Assembly: GCA_001600615.1 (NCBI GenBank)
Contig: BCKK01000001.1
Span: forward strand, 2,733,826 to 2,797,825
Source: Dioszegia crocea
Lineage: Eukaryota; Basidiomycota; Tremellomycetes; Tremellales; Bulleribasidiaceae
Direction of reading: 5' to 3'
Length of the DNA: 64,000 nucleotides
The translations under genes and the position numbers were made by a program. Position 1 is the stretch's first letter, and every line of letters begins with the position of its first letter. Positions 25,073 through 37,399 of this stretch are shown in pieces. Under the pieces are notes generated by a model. It ran no database searches. It was not told the DNA's origin and saw only the letters and a program-made list of their open reading frames with translations.

Positions 25073-27900
25073 ATGACTACCACCGTCTTTTTCTTGCCGG
25101 ATACTTCACCCTTGTTTGCCTATTCCATCGGATGGGTCCCAGCGTACCACGCCACCGGGAACGGATACGATGAGACCCTTCATCAGACGTCTTCCGCAAC
25201 AGAGATAGTCTCTTTCAATCTTACCGGTGAGTCTCTTTTACAGTCTTTATCCATCATCCCGTCCAGATGACCTTTCATTTGAGATAGGAGAAAGCGTTGA
25301 ACCTAGCGCTACCTAAATTTTGAAAACGCAAGCGAGGCCTACCGCTGACCATCCTTCAGCCTCCTCACTCCACTTCTCGACCCCACACAGTGAAGCTACC
25401 CCGCCAATATGCGACGTGCAGTACCGCGTAAATGGTTCCGAATGGGCGAACGGATGCGACCTAAAGGACATGCCAAAGGGTTGGCATATAGTAGACATCA
25501 GGCCTCAAAGCAATGGTGGTTTGCAATTCCTAGGAGTCCGAGGCGAGCTGAGATTAGGGAGCGATAGCCAGTGAGTCTCCAGTTTTAATAATTAGTATCG
25601 CGCACGTCCGTGTGGGCTGGTCCTTTGATCTGGCCCCTTCATTACAAGGCTGACGTGTCAGATACCACAACACCACAATAGACAACCTATCGTCCGATTT
25701 CTCCTACTCCGGCAGTCCGGCCGCTTGGACACTGATCGACTCGGCCGGTCCGCTCGGTACGGTCCAGAATCAAACAGCTGCCAGTATATTCGGGGACAAA
25801 GGGGGGTTTTACAACCAGAGTCTAGGGATGAGTACGGCGAGCGGAGCAAAAGTTGAATTGACCTTCAAGGGTATATCCCCTCTTTGGCAGATATAAGATT
25901 ATGAATCGTCAGCTGATAGGATTAGGCGAAGCGGTGTATCTTTATGGACTGAGTGGACCGGAGATGGGCATGGGAGATATGGTGTTAGATGGACAGACTG
26001 TGTCGAGAGTGAATACAAAAGTGAGTATTTAACGGTGCGATGAGAACATCTCTGATTCTTCAGTTACCATGGCGAGGCTATTCATCCCTCTTGTTCATGG
26101 CTGGGGATCTGGACGGGAGTCTAGAGCATAAACTCTCATATACCAATACCCTTGCTGGACAGATCGCAGTGGTCGATTACGCTATAGTGACCAGCATAGG
26201 CAGCTTGAAACCGTACGTCTGCCCTCCACCGTCTCTTCTCTTCTGCTGATCGCTGATCAACCAGCCGTATCAACCTCGGTCTCATCCTCGGTTCCGCAGC
26301 CGGTAGCGTCGTCTTCATCCTCATCTTCATTATCTGTCTCTACTGCTTCCTCTCCCTCCGCCGAACCGCCCGTCGAAGATCCGCAGCAGTAGGCTTAGGC
26401 ATGAGGTCTAAATCCGGGTCAAAGTCAGGCTCGGGCTCAACCACCTATTCTGATACCCCTCACTCTATCGATAAATGGCGTCAACTCTCCAATGGGGCCG
26501 GATCACCCATCAGTCCCGTATCCATCACATTCACCGACGCGTCCGAGGGCACTAAATCTACCGCTCAGCTGGTCCACCTCCGCGCGGCTCCCCCTGATTA
26601 TCGGGGTTCGGGGTTGTACTCGGAATATGCCGATTATATACCTTATAACGGACCGATAGAGCCGCGTCCACCAGCTCCTGCGGTCATACCGGCTGTCCAA
26701 AACTCGTCGGTTTCCCTCTCAGAGGGTCTGGGGTCAGGCGCGAGTTGGCTTCGGACCCAAAATGAGTCAGCTGGCCCTGACACGGGCAGGCGGAGCCTCT
26801 TATCCTCCGTATCTGACTCGGCGCGATCTACAACCTCCCCATACACTCCAACCTCACGCCCTACTGCATCCCCTTCCACATCCGCAGCGTCTAGGTCCTC
26901 ACCTCCTATCCGGACCGGAAGTCGGGAAACAGTCTCAACGCTAGACGTCCCTTTCACAGCGAACGACTACTACTCCCGTCGAGACCATGTCCGGACCGCT
27001 ACCGCCTCACCGAGCGACGTCCGAATGACCGGCACAGACCTCTTCTCGGTCTCTTCGGGAACCCCCACCCCTACACCCACACGGCGTATGCGGGACCGGG
27101 ACTCGACCGTTCCCCCTTCGTCAGCTGGGTCAGATATGGATTCAGTCCAAAATGCCAAGATTGGTACTTTTGTGTCGAGTAGGGTGGACGGGAGTCAGAG
27201 TGTGGCGCGAGTATGGTCCAGATCTCCCTTGGACGACCCGAACTCTACCTCCTCATCCGGAGGGACATCCCTCTCCCGAGGTAGTCCTATCCGAGATCAG
27301 AATATGCAGACTCGTCATCCCAACGGCCGAATACCCCCCCTTCTCGCCCATATCCCATCCACTGGTGGGTTCTCCAACCTGTACGCAGCATACGGCGGTA
27401 CAACATCCGCAGTGCCCAGTACAGCCCAATCCCTTACTTCCTCCAGCCATCAACTACCATCTGCCATCCCTAGCTCAGCCGCACTTCCTACACCTTACTC
27501 TCAGCCCTCACCATCTATGCGCAGGGGACCATCCATCAAGTCAGTCCGCACGGCGCGGTCATTCTTCTCAGGGTTGATGGCAAGGGGCGACGCGCCTGCT
27601 GTTCCTCGGTGGGACGGGGCGTCTCGTCCTGATAGCGACCTGTTTGGTGATTCTGTATCGGTCAAGAGACAGCCGTCAGGCCATGCGGGGGAGAGCCAGG
27701 GGAGCTACCAGGGGGAAGCTGGCGGGTCAGCGGGTGCGGGACAAGGACAAGGAGGGAATGGTCGACATGCGCCTCAGCCGCTGAGGCTGATTCATGATCA
27801 AGGCGGTAGTGGGGATTCCAGGAATATGTTCATTGAGCTTGACCCAAACAGTCCCATGACGGTTGTCAGTCGGCCGGGAAGCGAACAGCCGCGCTGGTGA
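25073..27900 (+). CDS. Single-pass membrane protein, basidiomycete transmembrane-protein type
   Basis: Exons 25073-25226, 25360-25570, 25662-25870, 25926-26020, 26064-26212 and 26265-27900 give about 817 residues. The N-terminus (DTSPLFAYSIGWVPAY, then NGYDETLHQTSSA) and the block YSGSPAAWTLID, then QNQTAASIFGDKG, are the repeated beta-sandwich-like units common in basidiomycete surface proteins. They end in VEVTFKG- and GEAVYLYG-like strands. The membrane helix (about 276-301) is LGLILGSAAGSVVFILIFI, followed by LRRTARRRS. About 510 Ser/Thr/Pro-rich residues make the tail. No signal peptide is evident at this start. The first intron as drawn (25227-25359, 133 bases) is unusually long and contains GESVEPSAT-like coding sequence, so an extra small exon is likely missing. 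The function is unknown. Confidence 0.75.
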
Positions 27901-28095
27901 GCGGCAGGTTTAGGCGATGACCTATCTAGACCTGTAGTGCAGTACTTGTTTTGAGCTGCCAGAAGGTGCGATGTACGCCTCATAAATGCCGACAGACCAT
28001 CAGAAGCGCGTGCCGCTTATGATACTGCAGCCATACATCACTTCAATACCCCAAAAGATCCCCATGTCGCACACAACTCTCGCCGCATTTTGCAA
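27901..28095. other. Short convergent intergenic space
   Basis: About 195 bases between two convergent stops. It contains only the 3' UTRs. Confidence 0.6.
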
Positions 28096-30111
28096 TTACA
28101 ACTTAGCCTTGACCTTTCCTGCAGCCTTGTACAATGCCTCTTCCCGCTTCCTAACCCCCTCGTATCGCTCACGAAGCATCGGCACGCGCTTAAGCTCCTG
28201 TTTCCCAATCTGTTGCACATGCACCTCATCGGGTCCCTACACATCGTCAGCTTGTTTATTCTCATGCTGCCACATTGAAGAACCGTCAAGCTCACATCGG
28301 CAAATCGCAAAGTCCGGAGCTGAGCGTAAAAGTAAGGCAAGTGTGTGTCCTGGCAGATACCCTCTGCGCCGTGGACCTGGATAGCACGGTCCACGACGCG
28401 AAGAGCCATAGTGGGCACTGTGAACTAGAGGTGTCAGCTTTGATGCTTCACAGAAAAGACAAATCATAAGAGCACCTTTGAAATCCCAATATCCTTCATG
28501 GCGGCTTTAGCGCCGTGTAAGTCAATCTGCCTCGCAGCGGCCAAGACCAGAAGTCGGGCCTGATCAATCTCTGCGCGAGAATTTGCAATATCAGCCAGGA
28601 CAGTTCCTGCGTGATCGTCAGCTGACCGTCGGCGTCATAGAGTGACAGAACTGACCATGTTCGTGAAGCGCTTTGCCGAATGTTTTTCGGATGGGGTCCG
28701 TCACTCGCTGCATGAGCAACTCGAGTGATTTACTCGCCATTCCGATAGATCGCATGCAGTGGTGGAGACGACCAGGACTATGGCTATCAGCTGATGTCCA
28801 CCTTACGCCTGCAGTTCGCAGACAACATACCCCAATCGAGCTTGGATAATCTAAACCGTCAGCACCGTCCCAATCTCAGTGAAAGTAGATGTCGGCCTCA
28901 CCTCGAACCCCCGTCCGAGCCCAGCTCTCCCGCCGACCACACCATCCTCAACGCTAATCTGGACATTCTCATACTTGACCTCACAGTGACCCTCAGGCGC
29001 ATCATCGTACCCAAACACAGTCAAGGGTCTGACGACCTTGACGCCCTTCTGGCTAGGCTGAACCAGGACGAGTGAGTGACGCTTGTGAGGCGAAGGGTTC
29101 GAGGGGTCCGTCACTGCTAAGACGATATGGATGGCATTGCGGGGATCGCCTGCGCCTGAGATCCACTGTGAGAGTCAGCACTGGGGTGGGCCAAATGTGT
29201 GTCGGTAAAGGCTTACCCATTTGTGGCCATTCACTACCACCTTGTCACCTTCAACTCGCGCTGTGGTGTTCTTCAGGTTGGTAGCGTCAGAAGAGGCAAC
29301 TGTGACGTCAGTCATGCCTGCCTTGGAGATCATGAGGTAGAGCTTACTTCCGTACTCTGTCATGGAGAAACTACTCCTGATCTCGCCTTGAAGCAGTCGA
29401 CCGAGATACTTGTCTTTCTGCGCCTGGGTACCGAATCGAGCCAGGACCTCTGGGCGATTTAGCATTCACGCCCAACGTCCGAGGACGCCACTGGCGACTA
29501 CGAAGACCAGGTAGACTCACCCATATTACCGGTATCGGGAGCAGAGCAATTAGTAGCCTGAGGAGCCAGAATGACAGAGTGGCCCATCACCTCCGCCATG
29601 ACGGCGTACTGCCTCATCAGCTTCTTGGCACGATCCAGTAGGCAGACCAAAGCTCACCTCGAGATTCGTCAACCCTCCACCTTGACCACCTGCCATCCCC
29701 TGGAACTCGCCCCCGCTCAACCAGAGGTTCCATAGGCCTTGCTTCTTGGCCTTGTTCTTTAAGTCTTCGAGGACGGCAGGGATTGACTTCCATCGTTCGG
29801 GGCCGTGAGGCGCGAGCTGGTCGTGGAAGAGGTTTTCGGCAGGCAGGACGTCCCTCTGTCATGCGTCAGCATCAAATTTCGCCGGTATGTTGACTCTCGA
29901 CTACATGTCGACAGGCCTAACGCTGTCGGGAAAGCTCTGACTCACCTCGACGAAATCGATCAGAGTGATCAGAAGTGACTTGGCCCGCTTGGAAAAGAGC
30001 GGTTCGACCTGTTTCACATCAGCATTTCCTGCCTGCAAACTCGATCGTGGGGGATCTCACCAAGCCCCAAGCGCCGGAAGGGATGTACTGAAAGATGCGT
30101 TGATCGGACAT
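28096..30111 (-). CDS. Acyl-CoA dehydrogenase (ACAD10/11-like)
   Basis: Twelve exons (30061-30111, 29946-30008, 29658-29855, 29521-29608, 29348-29449, 29217-29299, 28902-29165, 28831-28850, 28656-28777, 28476-28606, 28296-28424, 28096-28236) give 463 residues. The flavoenzyme takes two hydrogens from an acyl-CoA at the alpha-beta bond. Family blocks in order are SFSMTEYG with [40 protein letters not shown] and [15 protein letters not shown]. Exon 8 is only 20 bases. The N-terminal [13 protein letters not shown] and [23 protein letters not shown] point to the long-chain ACAD10/11 group, without the kinase-like domain of animal ACAD11. There is no clear mitochondrial presequence; peroxisomal or mitochondrial location cannot be decided, and the end KAKL is a weak PTS1-like signal. 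Its neighbour OLE1 is also a lipid gene on the same strand. Confidence 0.9.
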
Positions 30112-30452
30112 TGTATCTGGAGAATAGGAATGAGAAGCAAGTTACAGACGCGATGGGTGAGGTTTCTGTGGGGAAATCACTCCACCTCGGCTGTTTCAAT
30201 AGCCGGTGAGAAAGCTAACTTTTGGCTGCGGTCCGATGTGACTGGGTCTAGCGGAAGATGATGCATGTTGCAGGTAGCTGATGTGCATTGTGGAGACTGG
30301 TCATGGTAATATACATAAGCCTTGTCGGCGTGTTGCATGTGAATGTCGTGGTACTATGTTTTGTGGGGCGTGACTAATGTAATGAACAGTACGGGGAATA
30401 ATCTATATGTGACCCCTTCTTCTCCTCTCTATACACATCTTCTACTTCCATC

Positions 30453-32355
30453 TTATGCCTGCGCTCCAATCAAGACACCAACTTCGCCCGACTGATCTGC
30501 CCGAGTCACATCTTCCAGACTCTGCACTCGACTCATCAACCCCGGTCGGAGATCCGGCACCGACGCGACAATGCGGTACTTCTCGCTTGGTGGTACGGAA
30601 AGTGTCCACTTGTCAGCGACGGCGGCCTGTGGTTGACCGAAGGGGGCAGCGGGGTGGGGGCCCTGGGAGTTGAGCTGGAGTTGACGGAGACGGTCGGCGT
30701 CGGTGGGACCGCCGGAGGAAGAGGAAGCCATCGAGGCTAGGTCGTCGGATGAGGAGCAGGCGGAGGAAAGGGCAGGGGTAGAAGCGCCGGATGAAACAGA
30801 CGAAGCGTGACGACGCTTCATGTGCTCAACCTCCATACCGCCATCGAGGATACCGACACGCATCATGGCGAGCAGGTTGTGCGCGGCGTTGGAGTGATCG
30901 TAAACACCGCCAAAGAAGGCAGTGGTGGCATCGGTACCGATCGATCGCTTGATCAAGTGAGCGCCACCGGGGTGGTCCTCGTTGAAACTTGAGCAATCGT
31001 GGATGAAACCGTGGATAGCGACCAACGAACGTTCCTTCGCCTCAGCCTGGAAGTCCTCCCAGCTGATGACGGGGAGGTCGTTCGAGCTCTTGGGCCAGGA
31101 GAGGTGTTCGCCCTGCTGCTGAAGCTGCTGGAGCTGCATGGTGTACTGCCCCTTCTTGATCTCGTTATCGGGGAAACGCTTAAGGTGGGAGGCGAGACCG
31201 AAAGTGGACATGGTAGAGATGAACCACTTGGTAGGGTCGTACTGAAACCACTTGATGGCGTTTCGGAAGTCCATGGGGAATTGGTGGTGGAAGTTGTGGT
31301 AGCCCTCGCCAATGGTGCAGAGAGCAGTGAGGAAGTGGTCGCAGGGAGTGTGCTTGTTGTCAAAGGGCTTGTCGCCGAGCCAGTGGGCGAGCGAGTTGAC
31401 GCAGAAGGTGGACTGATCGTCAGCAAAGTACTGAACACTGACGAAGATTACTCACGTGGTGGACAAAGAGAAGACGAGCAGCAGCGGCGAAGAAGAAACC
31501 GCCCTTCCAATCTCCCCAACCGAGACCAGCGACCAATGTGGGGAAAACGACACCCATGCCCAACAACAGCATAATGTAGTTCTTGTGCTGCCATCGGACG
31601 ACTCGGTTACGGGTGAGGTCGGAGATATCGGCAACACCGATCTTGCCACGAGGCTTGATCACCATCCATCCGACGTGCGCCCACCAGAAACCCTCGTGTG
31701 CGGAGTACGGGTCGAGCTTGGTGTCCGTGTACCGGTGGTGAGCTCGGTGACCGCGGGACCACCATTTGATGGATCCCTGGACAGCGCCGGCGCCAGCGAG
31801 GGAGAGGAAGTACTGAAGGGGGAGGGAGGCGTTATAGGATCGGTGAGCCCAGAGACGATGGTAGCCGGCGGTGATACCGAGACCGGTGATGTAGTAGTAA
31901 ATTACGCTGTCCGTCAGCCAAATTCTGAAACTGATGGAATAAACTTACGACCAGATCGCCGTATTGCGGTTGTATGGCACGTTGAAGATACCGTAAATGG
32001 TGAGGGCGGGGGTGATGGTGAGTGCCAGGAGGGAGATCCACTGAATATTCCAGAAAAGATTCCTCCACGTCACTGGCGGGAGGTATTTTTGCTTCTGGAT
32101 GGTATACGAGACGTAGTTGTCTGGGATGTCTGCGTCGGAAGGAGTGAATGTGGGTTTTATCTCGGGAATGATACCATTGCCACCTGGATCATCAGCAGAG
32201 GTCAAAGAAAAATTGGCTGACGACATACCAGCTGGTTCTGTGGCCTTGGAGTCAGGAGTGTGGGGAGGGGAGTAGGCGGGGTCGGTGCTGTCTGCCACGA
32301 AAGGCTGACGGTACATCGGGCCTCGCTCCTGTTCGGGAGTACGGGGAGAAACCAT
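30453..32355 (-). CDS. OLE1: Delta-9 fatty-acid (stearoyl-CoA) desaturase with C-terminal cytochrome b5
   Basis: Four exons (32229-32355, 31949-32183, 31456-31906, 30453-31412) give 590 residues. The ER membrane enzyme puts the first double bond into palmitoyl- and stearoyl-CoA, using O2 and electrons from its own cytochrome b5 domain. The three histidine boxes are HRLWAH, HRAHHRYTD and EGYHNFHH, and the haem motif is DHPGGAHLI. Four hydrophobic spans fit the family fold. The first intron (45 bases, GTATGT donor, CTGATG branch) is a multiple of three and is read through in the raw frame. Behind the b5 domain is a Ser-rich stretch (SSVSSGASTPALSS) of about 100 residues that yeast Ole1 lacks. 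Divergence from upstream sequence leaves about 830 bases for control; I could not pick out a firm SREBP or Mga2-type site. Confidence 0.97.
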
Positions 32356-33182
32356 GTTCGATGGGTGTGAGTGGCGAAAGAGAGAAGGAGTTGGAGGATT
32401 GATGACAAGGGATTTGGCGGAGGTTGTAATGGGGGGCCTAGTGAGGCTTGTATGAGTTCTTCTAGAACGTGTGGGTGAGTGTATTTGTTGGGATGAGTGC
32501 GTAGTAGGAGTAGGGAGAGTAAGAGGTTGATGGCGAAGATCGAGATGAGATTCTACCCGGCTTTAAGTACTAGCTGGAGGCTCCACAACCCACTCCTCGT
32601 CCACGCCGAATATGAGCGAAATACGCCGATCCCCACCAAAATAATTTGCTTCCGCTCGTGGCTCGTCATGAGGTCAGATCTGCGCTGGGGGTCATATCTC
32701 TCATGCATACATGCATAGCTGTCGGAATTTTGGGTAGTGACTTCGTTAGCCCGCCATGCGAACGATGGTATATTCATCGAAGTACTCCATTTGATGCGCA
32801 AGCGATCCCTGGCGGGTGGGAAATGATTGAATCCCTTTTCCCGCCTCCCCACAATGCACGTTATCTTATCTGCCACTAGTGGATGCCGTAACGCCACATC
32901 TTTGGGGGAACCCACGCCAAGCTTGGATCGGTCATCGCCACTCCGGCCGGGCGATCGTGGGAAGCGGAGTTCGGGTCAATGTCCGAAGATTACGTTACCA
33001 GCGGCAGCGAGGCACGGTGCAACAGCAGCTGGCTGTAGTAGGCACTGGGCGGAGAGCAGTGATGAATCGTCGAATGCAGACCGCTTTGACAGCAATACAA
33101 CCCTAGTATAGAGCTTTCCGACCTGAGACTGTGATCGTACAGCTGCCTGTATAATCAAGATATACTACCCCCAGAATCGCCC
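32356..33182. other. Divergent promoter region of OLE1 and HUL5
   Basis: About 830 bases between two diverging genes. There are no supported coding frames. It should carry both promoters and the OLE1 leader. No element is identified with confidence. Confidence 0.5.
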
Positions 33183-36100
33183 ATGTTTGACCCAGCATTC
33201 GGTACACGAAGAGGGAACCGAGTCAACCTCTCCACCGGTGGCGCTTCATCATCGTCTTCGTTATTGGAGAATGTCCGCGCAGAGCGACTAGCGAGGGAAG
33301 AGAAGGTCCGACATGAGAAAGCCGCACTAGTCATCCAGCGCAGATGGCGCGCTCAACGAGCAGGCCAGGCTGTCAGGCGGGAGTTGCTGAGTCAGCTCGA
33401 CGACCTGGTCGGTAGCGATGTGGTCAGTTCGGAGGAAGTGGAGAGGCGGACGAGGTATTTGGTGATTATGGGAAGATGGGGAGGGTCAACAGAGATGAGA
33501 CGGAGTGTAGATAAGCTGTTTCTGGGTTTGGTCCGGTCTGGTCGAGAACCAGATATGGGTGAGTTGGGAGTCGGTATATTATCCAAGTTCGCTGATAGTG
33601 GACTAGCCGGTACGATCCGCTTCCTCAGCCCTCTGCGGAGAAATTTGGATTACATCTATAATGTCGTCAATATTCAAAGCCGGCTGTTGAGAATTGTCCA
33701 ACAAGAACCAACGTAAGTAACTTTACAGAAAACCAACTAAGTAGGCAGATCCCAGAGTTCAGCCGAAATACTGGCTTTTCTCGAAATGACGACTTGTCGG
33801 CAAGCGTACGAGAATCTTGGTTCTCCGCCTGCTCTGATGGCAGAACTGTCGAACACTCTGGGTCGACAGAGCTGGGTGGACATCCTAGTCAACGTTCTGT
33901 CTAAACTCGTGGCGGCAAGTGTGAGTCTTTCCATTGCCTCACCTGCACAGGCTGATCAATCAGCAACCGAAACGAAAGCATCCTCATTTACAACCTGTCA
34001 TTCGCCTCCTCACCGCTCCTTTACTGCTTTCGCCGACATCCGATGCCTCAGATTCACTCGTTCGACCTCTAATCAATCGCCTGCTCGCATTCCCCGCTCT
34101 CCCCTCTGTCATCCCTCTTGCCTCCCTCACTCATCTCTCAACGAATCTCCCCATCTTCACCTTCCTCCTTCCGTACGCAGCCAGTAATCCAACAGTCTTA
34201 TCCCAAGGCGACCTATCCACCGAACGAGGCAAGACATTCTTCATGGCCAATCTGGCCACTTTCGGGATTACAGGCGGTATGTTAGCGCGACATGGGGCTC
34301 CAGCTGCAATGGTCTGGGTTCGAGTCATGCGCGAACTGCTTGGTGGAGTGGGGCTAGGCTGGGGACTATGGGCCGAAGGCGTATATGAAGCGAGAGAGGA
34401 TGATGTGACCATGGAAGCAGGAGGAAAAGGTGACTCAGACGACGAGGACGAGATCGAGTTACCAACAGCTGGATCATCCCAGGCAATGATCGGTACTCTT
34501 CCTCCTCTCCCTACGCTCAAACGACCCCGTCAGACCCGATCACTCTTACCTACCAACATATCCAGCAAGCTTCTCCTCCTCGCTAGTCCTACACACGTCT
34601 CCACTCTGACCGCCGTTCTCACTTCCCCATCGTCCAAAGCACCCACATCGGTCTTGATTGATTTCTGTGGCTTTGCGCTAAATCTGCTGTACGCCTTCAG
34701 AGGGACGGCAAAATGGGAGAGCACGCTGGATGCCTTGCTCGCTGGTCAGGCTGGGCGACAGCTGATGAAGCGGATTTGGCGAGAGGGCGTGCGGGGCAGA
34801 TGGTCAGATAGCAGGGAGAGGCAAAGTTGGGAGATGTTTGGGCAAAGTAAGTTATTAGATGATAGAGCTGATCGATAAGATCCCCACAGCCCTACTCTCC
34901 TGCTTGTTACGCAGCTGTACAGCCACTACCTCCTTCTCACTCCAGACGACGAGTTTTTCTCGCCCAGTATCAACCCCTTCTCGCTGGATGAAGTAACGGA
35001 GTTATCGGCGATATGGCGGGATCTGGCATATTTGGCATATATGGATGGCGTGGATGACTCAATCGGTCCAGGGAGAAAGATGGGGAATGACGATGAGCGT
35101 GGGTTGATCACTAGGGCCATTGTCCGAGTTGCGGAAAGAAAGTAAGCATTGGCTGACTTCTCATTGAATCCTCTTTGTGTGCTGATGTGTCCAGCTCCCG
35201 GCGACAATTTTTGCCCGATGATCACTGGGTCATGATCTCGCGCCACGAGCAAGGCACATTTATCGAAGCGGCCATTCTGGAAGATGCCAACCTGATGGGC
35301 GGCGAAGAGGAAATACCAGAAGTGGAACTCTCGCGCCTGACACGTGCCCGCCAAAAGCTTTCCAAGCGCCAGATGGCCTATCTCAGTCCGAGGTTGGGTT
35401 TACTGAATAACCTGCCTATGGCAGTTCCGTTTGTCACTCGATTGGAGATTTTCCGGCACTTTGTACAGTGAGTACATTGGGTGTATACGGTTGCGACTCA
35501 GGTGCTGAGGTCTCTAGGGAAGATAAACGGAGATTACACTTGGATGCGGGGTTATATAATCAGCGATCGAAATATTTCAACTCTGCGACGATTCACCGGA
35601 GCAAATTGGCCGAAGATGGGTTTAGGCAATTAAACTCTTTGTGCTCTTTCCTCAAGGGCCGTATCAATATCACTTTTATCGATCAGTGAGTCTGAATCTA
35701 CGAAGTGCCATGGAGGACGGGCAGTTGCTGATTGTGTTAGGTTTGGTGAGGAAGAGATGGGCGTTGATGGTGGAGGACTATTCAAGGAGTTCTTGACCGG
35801 GTGAGCAACTCAGGGGAATAGCGTTGTACAATTTGATCCCCCAAGCTGACGAAGTAGTCTGTCCAAAGAGGTGTTTGATACACAGCGAGGACTATGGCTT
35901 GTCAACAATCAAAACCAGCTCTATCCAAATCCTCACGAATACGCTACGGAAGGTAAGCTCACACTGGCGGAACTTTCGAAGCATGACTGAGCTGACACAC
36001 GAAGGGCATCAGTTGGAATGGTATGGCTTCATTGGCCGAATACTGGGGAAAGCACTATACGAAGGTATCCTTGTCGATGTGTCACTTGCTGGATTTTTCC

Positions 36101-37095
36101 GTATGTCCCATCTACCCTCCAGCGCTTTTGGCGTGGCTGACTGTATAGTGGCAAAGTGGTTGGATAGACAATCATACCTTGATGATCTGAACTCTCTCGA
36201 TCCTGAGCTTTACAAGGGCCTTACAAGTACGTGTGTGCTCAGTGTCTGCCGGAGGAATACTGCTGACCCGCCTGCAGTACTTAAGAACTATCCCGATCCC
36301 GACGAGCTCTCGCTGAACTTCACAATCTCGCAAGAGGAGTTTGGAGTGACTAAGAATATCGATCTGATCCCCGGGGGGTCGGACGTCGCGGTCACTGCGG
36401 AAAATCGGCATGAGTGTAAGTTTGGCGTGTGAGATCGCCTAAGGGGTATTAGGGCCGGCAGCTAACGACTTAGACATCCAATTGATGTGTAAATATAAAC
36501 TGGACCGTCAAATCGCAGCGCAGTTCCGCGCATTCATTAACGGCCTACAAGACTTAATCGATATCAAGTGGTTAAGGATGTTTGACCCGAAAGAGCTACA
36601 AGAGCTTATCGGCGGTGAAGAAAAGCCAATCGACGTGGATGATCTACGGAGGAACACGACCGAGACGGGATTTTTGAATAGCGAGACTACGCGAATGTTC
36701 TGGAGTGTCGTTAAAGGTTTCAACCAGGATCAAAGACGGGCGCTGGTTCAGTTTGTGACGAGTTGTGGACGACCGCCATTGTGAGTTATCTTGTTCATAA
36801 TCTCTCGTGTCGACAGTATGGATCGCATAGCTGACTTTTTAGACTTGGATTCGCCAATCTGCATCCTAAATTTGGGATCCGGTTCGCTGGGACTGATCAG
36901 ACTCGATTACCATCCGCTTCATCTTGCTTCAATCTGCTCAAGCTGCCTGGGTATACTGTAAGTCAAGCTCATTCCTCCAATTTCTCCCGGTACATCAAGA
37001 GGGAAATGATGGCTGACGACCGGCAGGACGCCAACACCCTTCGGTCAAAATTGCTTCAGGCCATCAATTCGGGTGCAGGTTTTGATCTTTCTTAA
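33183..37095 (+). CDS. HUL5: HECT-type E3 ubiquitin ligase (HUL5/UBE3B/UBE3C family)
   Basis: Fourteen exons (33183-33712, 33749-33920, 33964-34846, 34880-35141, 35195-35467, 35518-35685, 35741-35800, 35858-35952, 36005-36100, 36149-36226, 36278-36415, 36474-36780, 36843-36957, 37027-37095) give about 1081 residues. The start MFDPAFGTRRGNRVNL and an IQ-like helix (ALVIQRRWRAQRAG) are family hallmarks. The HECT domain carries FGEEEMGVDGGGLFKEFLT, GRILGKALYEG, FMADP-like RPPLLGFANLHPKFGIR and the catalytic Cys in SASSCFNLLKLPGY. Hul5 rides on the proteasome and extends ubiquitin chains on stalled or misfolded substrates. Intron 1 (36 bases) and intron 3 (33 bases, acceptor AAG at 34879) are extremely short. 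The latter was chosen only because it restores the frame, so that junction is uncertain. Confidence 0.93.
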
Positions 37096-37399
37096 GCTGG
37101 GACGGATTTTTAGATGGAAACGATAGGTCGTAACTGCAATGTGATTGTTGTACATAGTGTGATATTGATCGATGCTTTCATAAGGACGCATGGAGGCTCG
37201 GAATGAGAGGGAGGAGTTTCCAAGGAGGATCGGATTTGATCGGGCCAAAAGTCTGCATGTTGTCATCCGGGGATTCATCACAACAGCCATGTCTCCGCTC
37301 TTACGCTGGCCTTTGACCCTTTGACTATTACTCATACACGCCTCTAGTCGTACAGACCCCTCCTCTAAGAAACTCTTCATACATTGAGGACACCTCGTG
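37096..37399. other. Intergenic between two plus-strand genes
   Basis: About 300 bases holding the HUL5 3' UTR and the SLC41-like promoter. Nothing further is seen. Confidence 0.5.

Noticed and set aside
31456..32220. 254-codon plus-strand frame
   Set aside because: Exactly antisense to the OLE1 exon carrying the histidine boxes.
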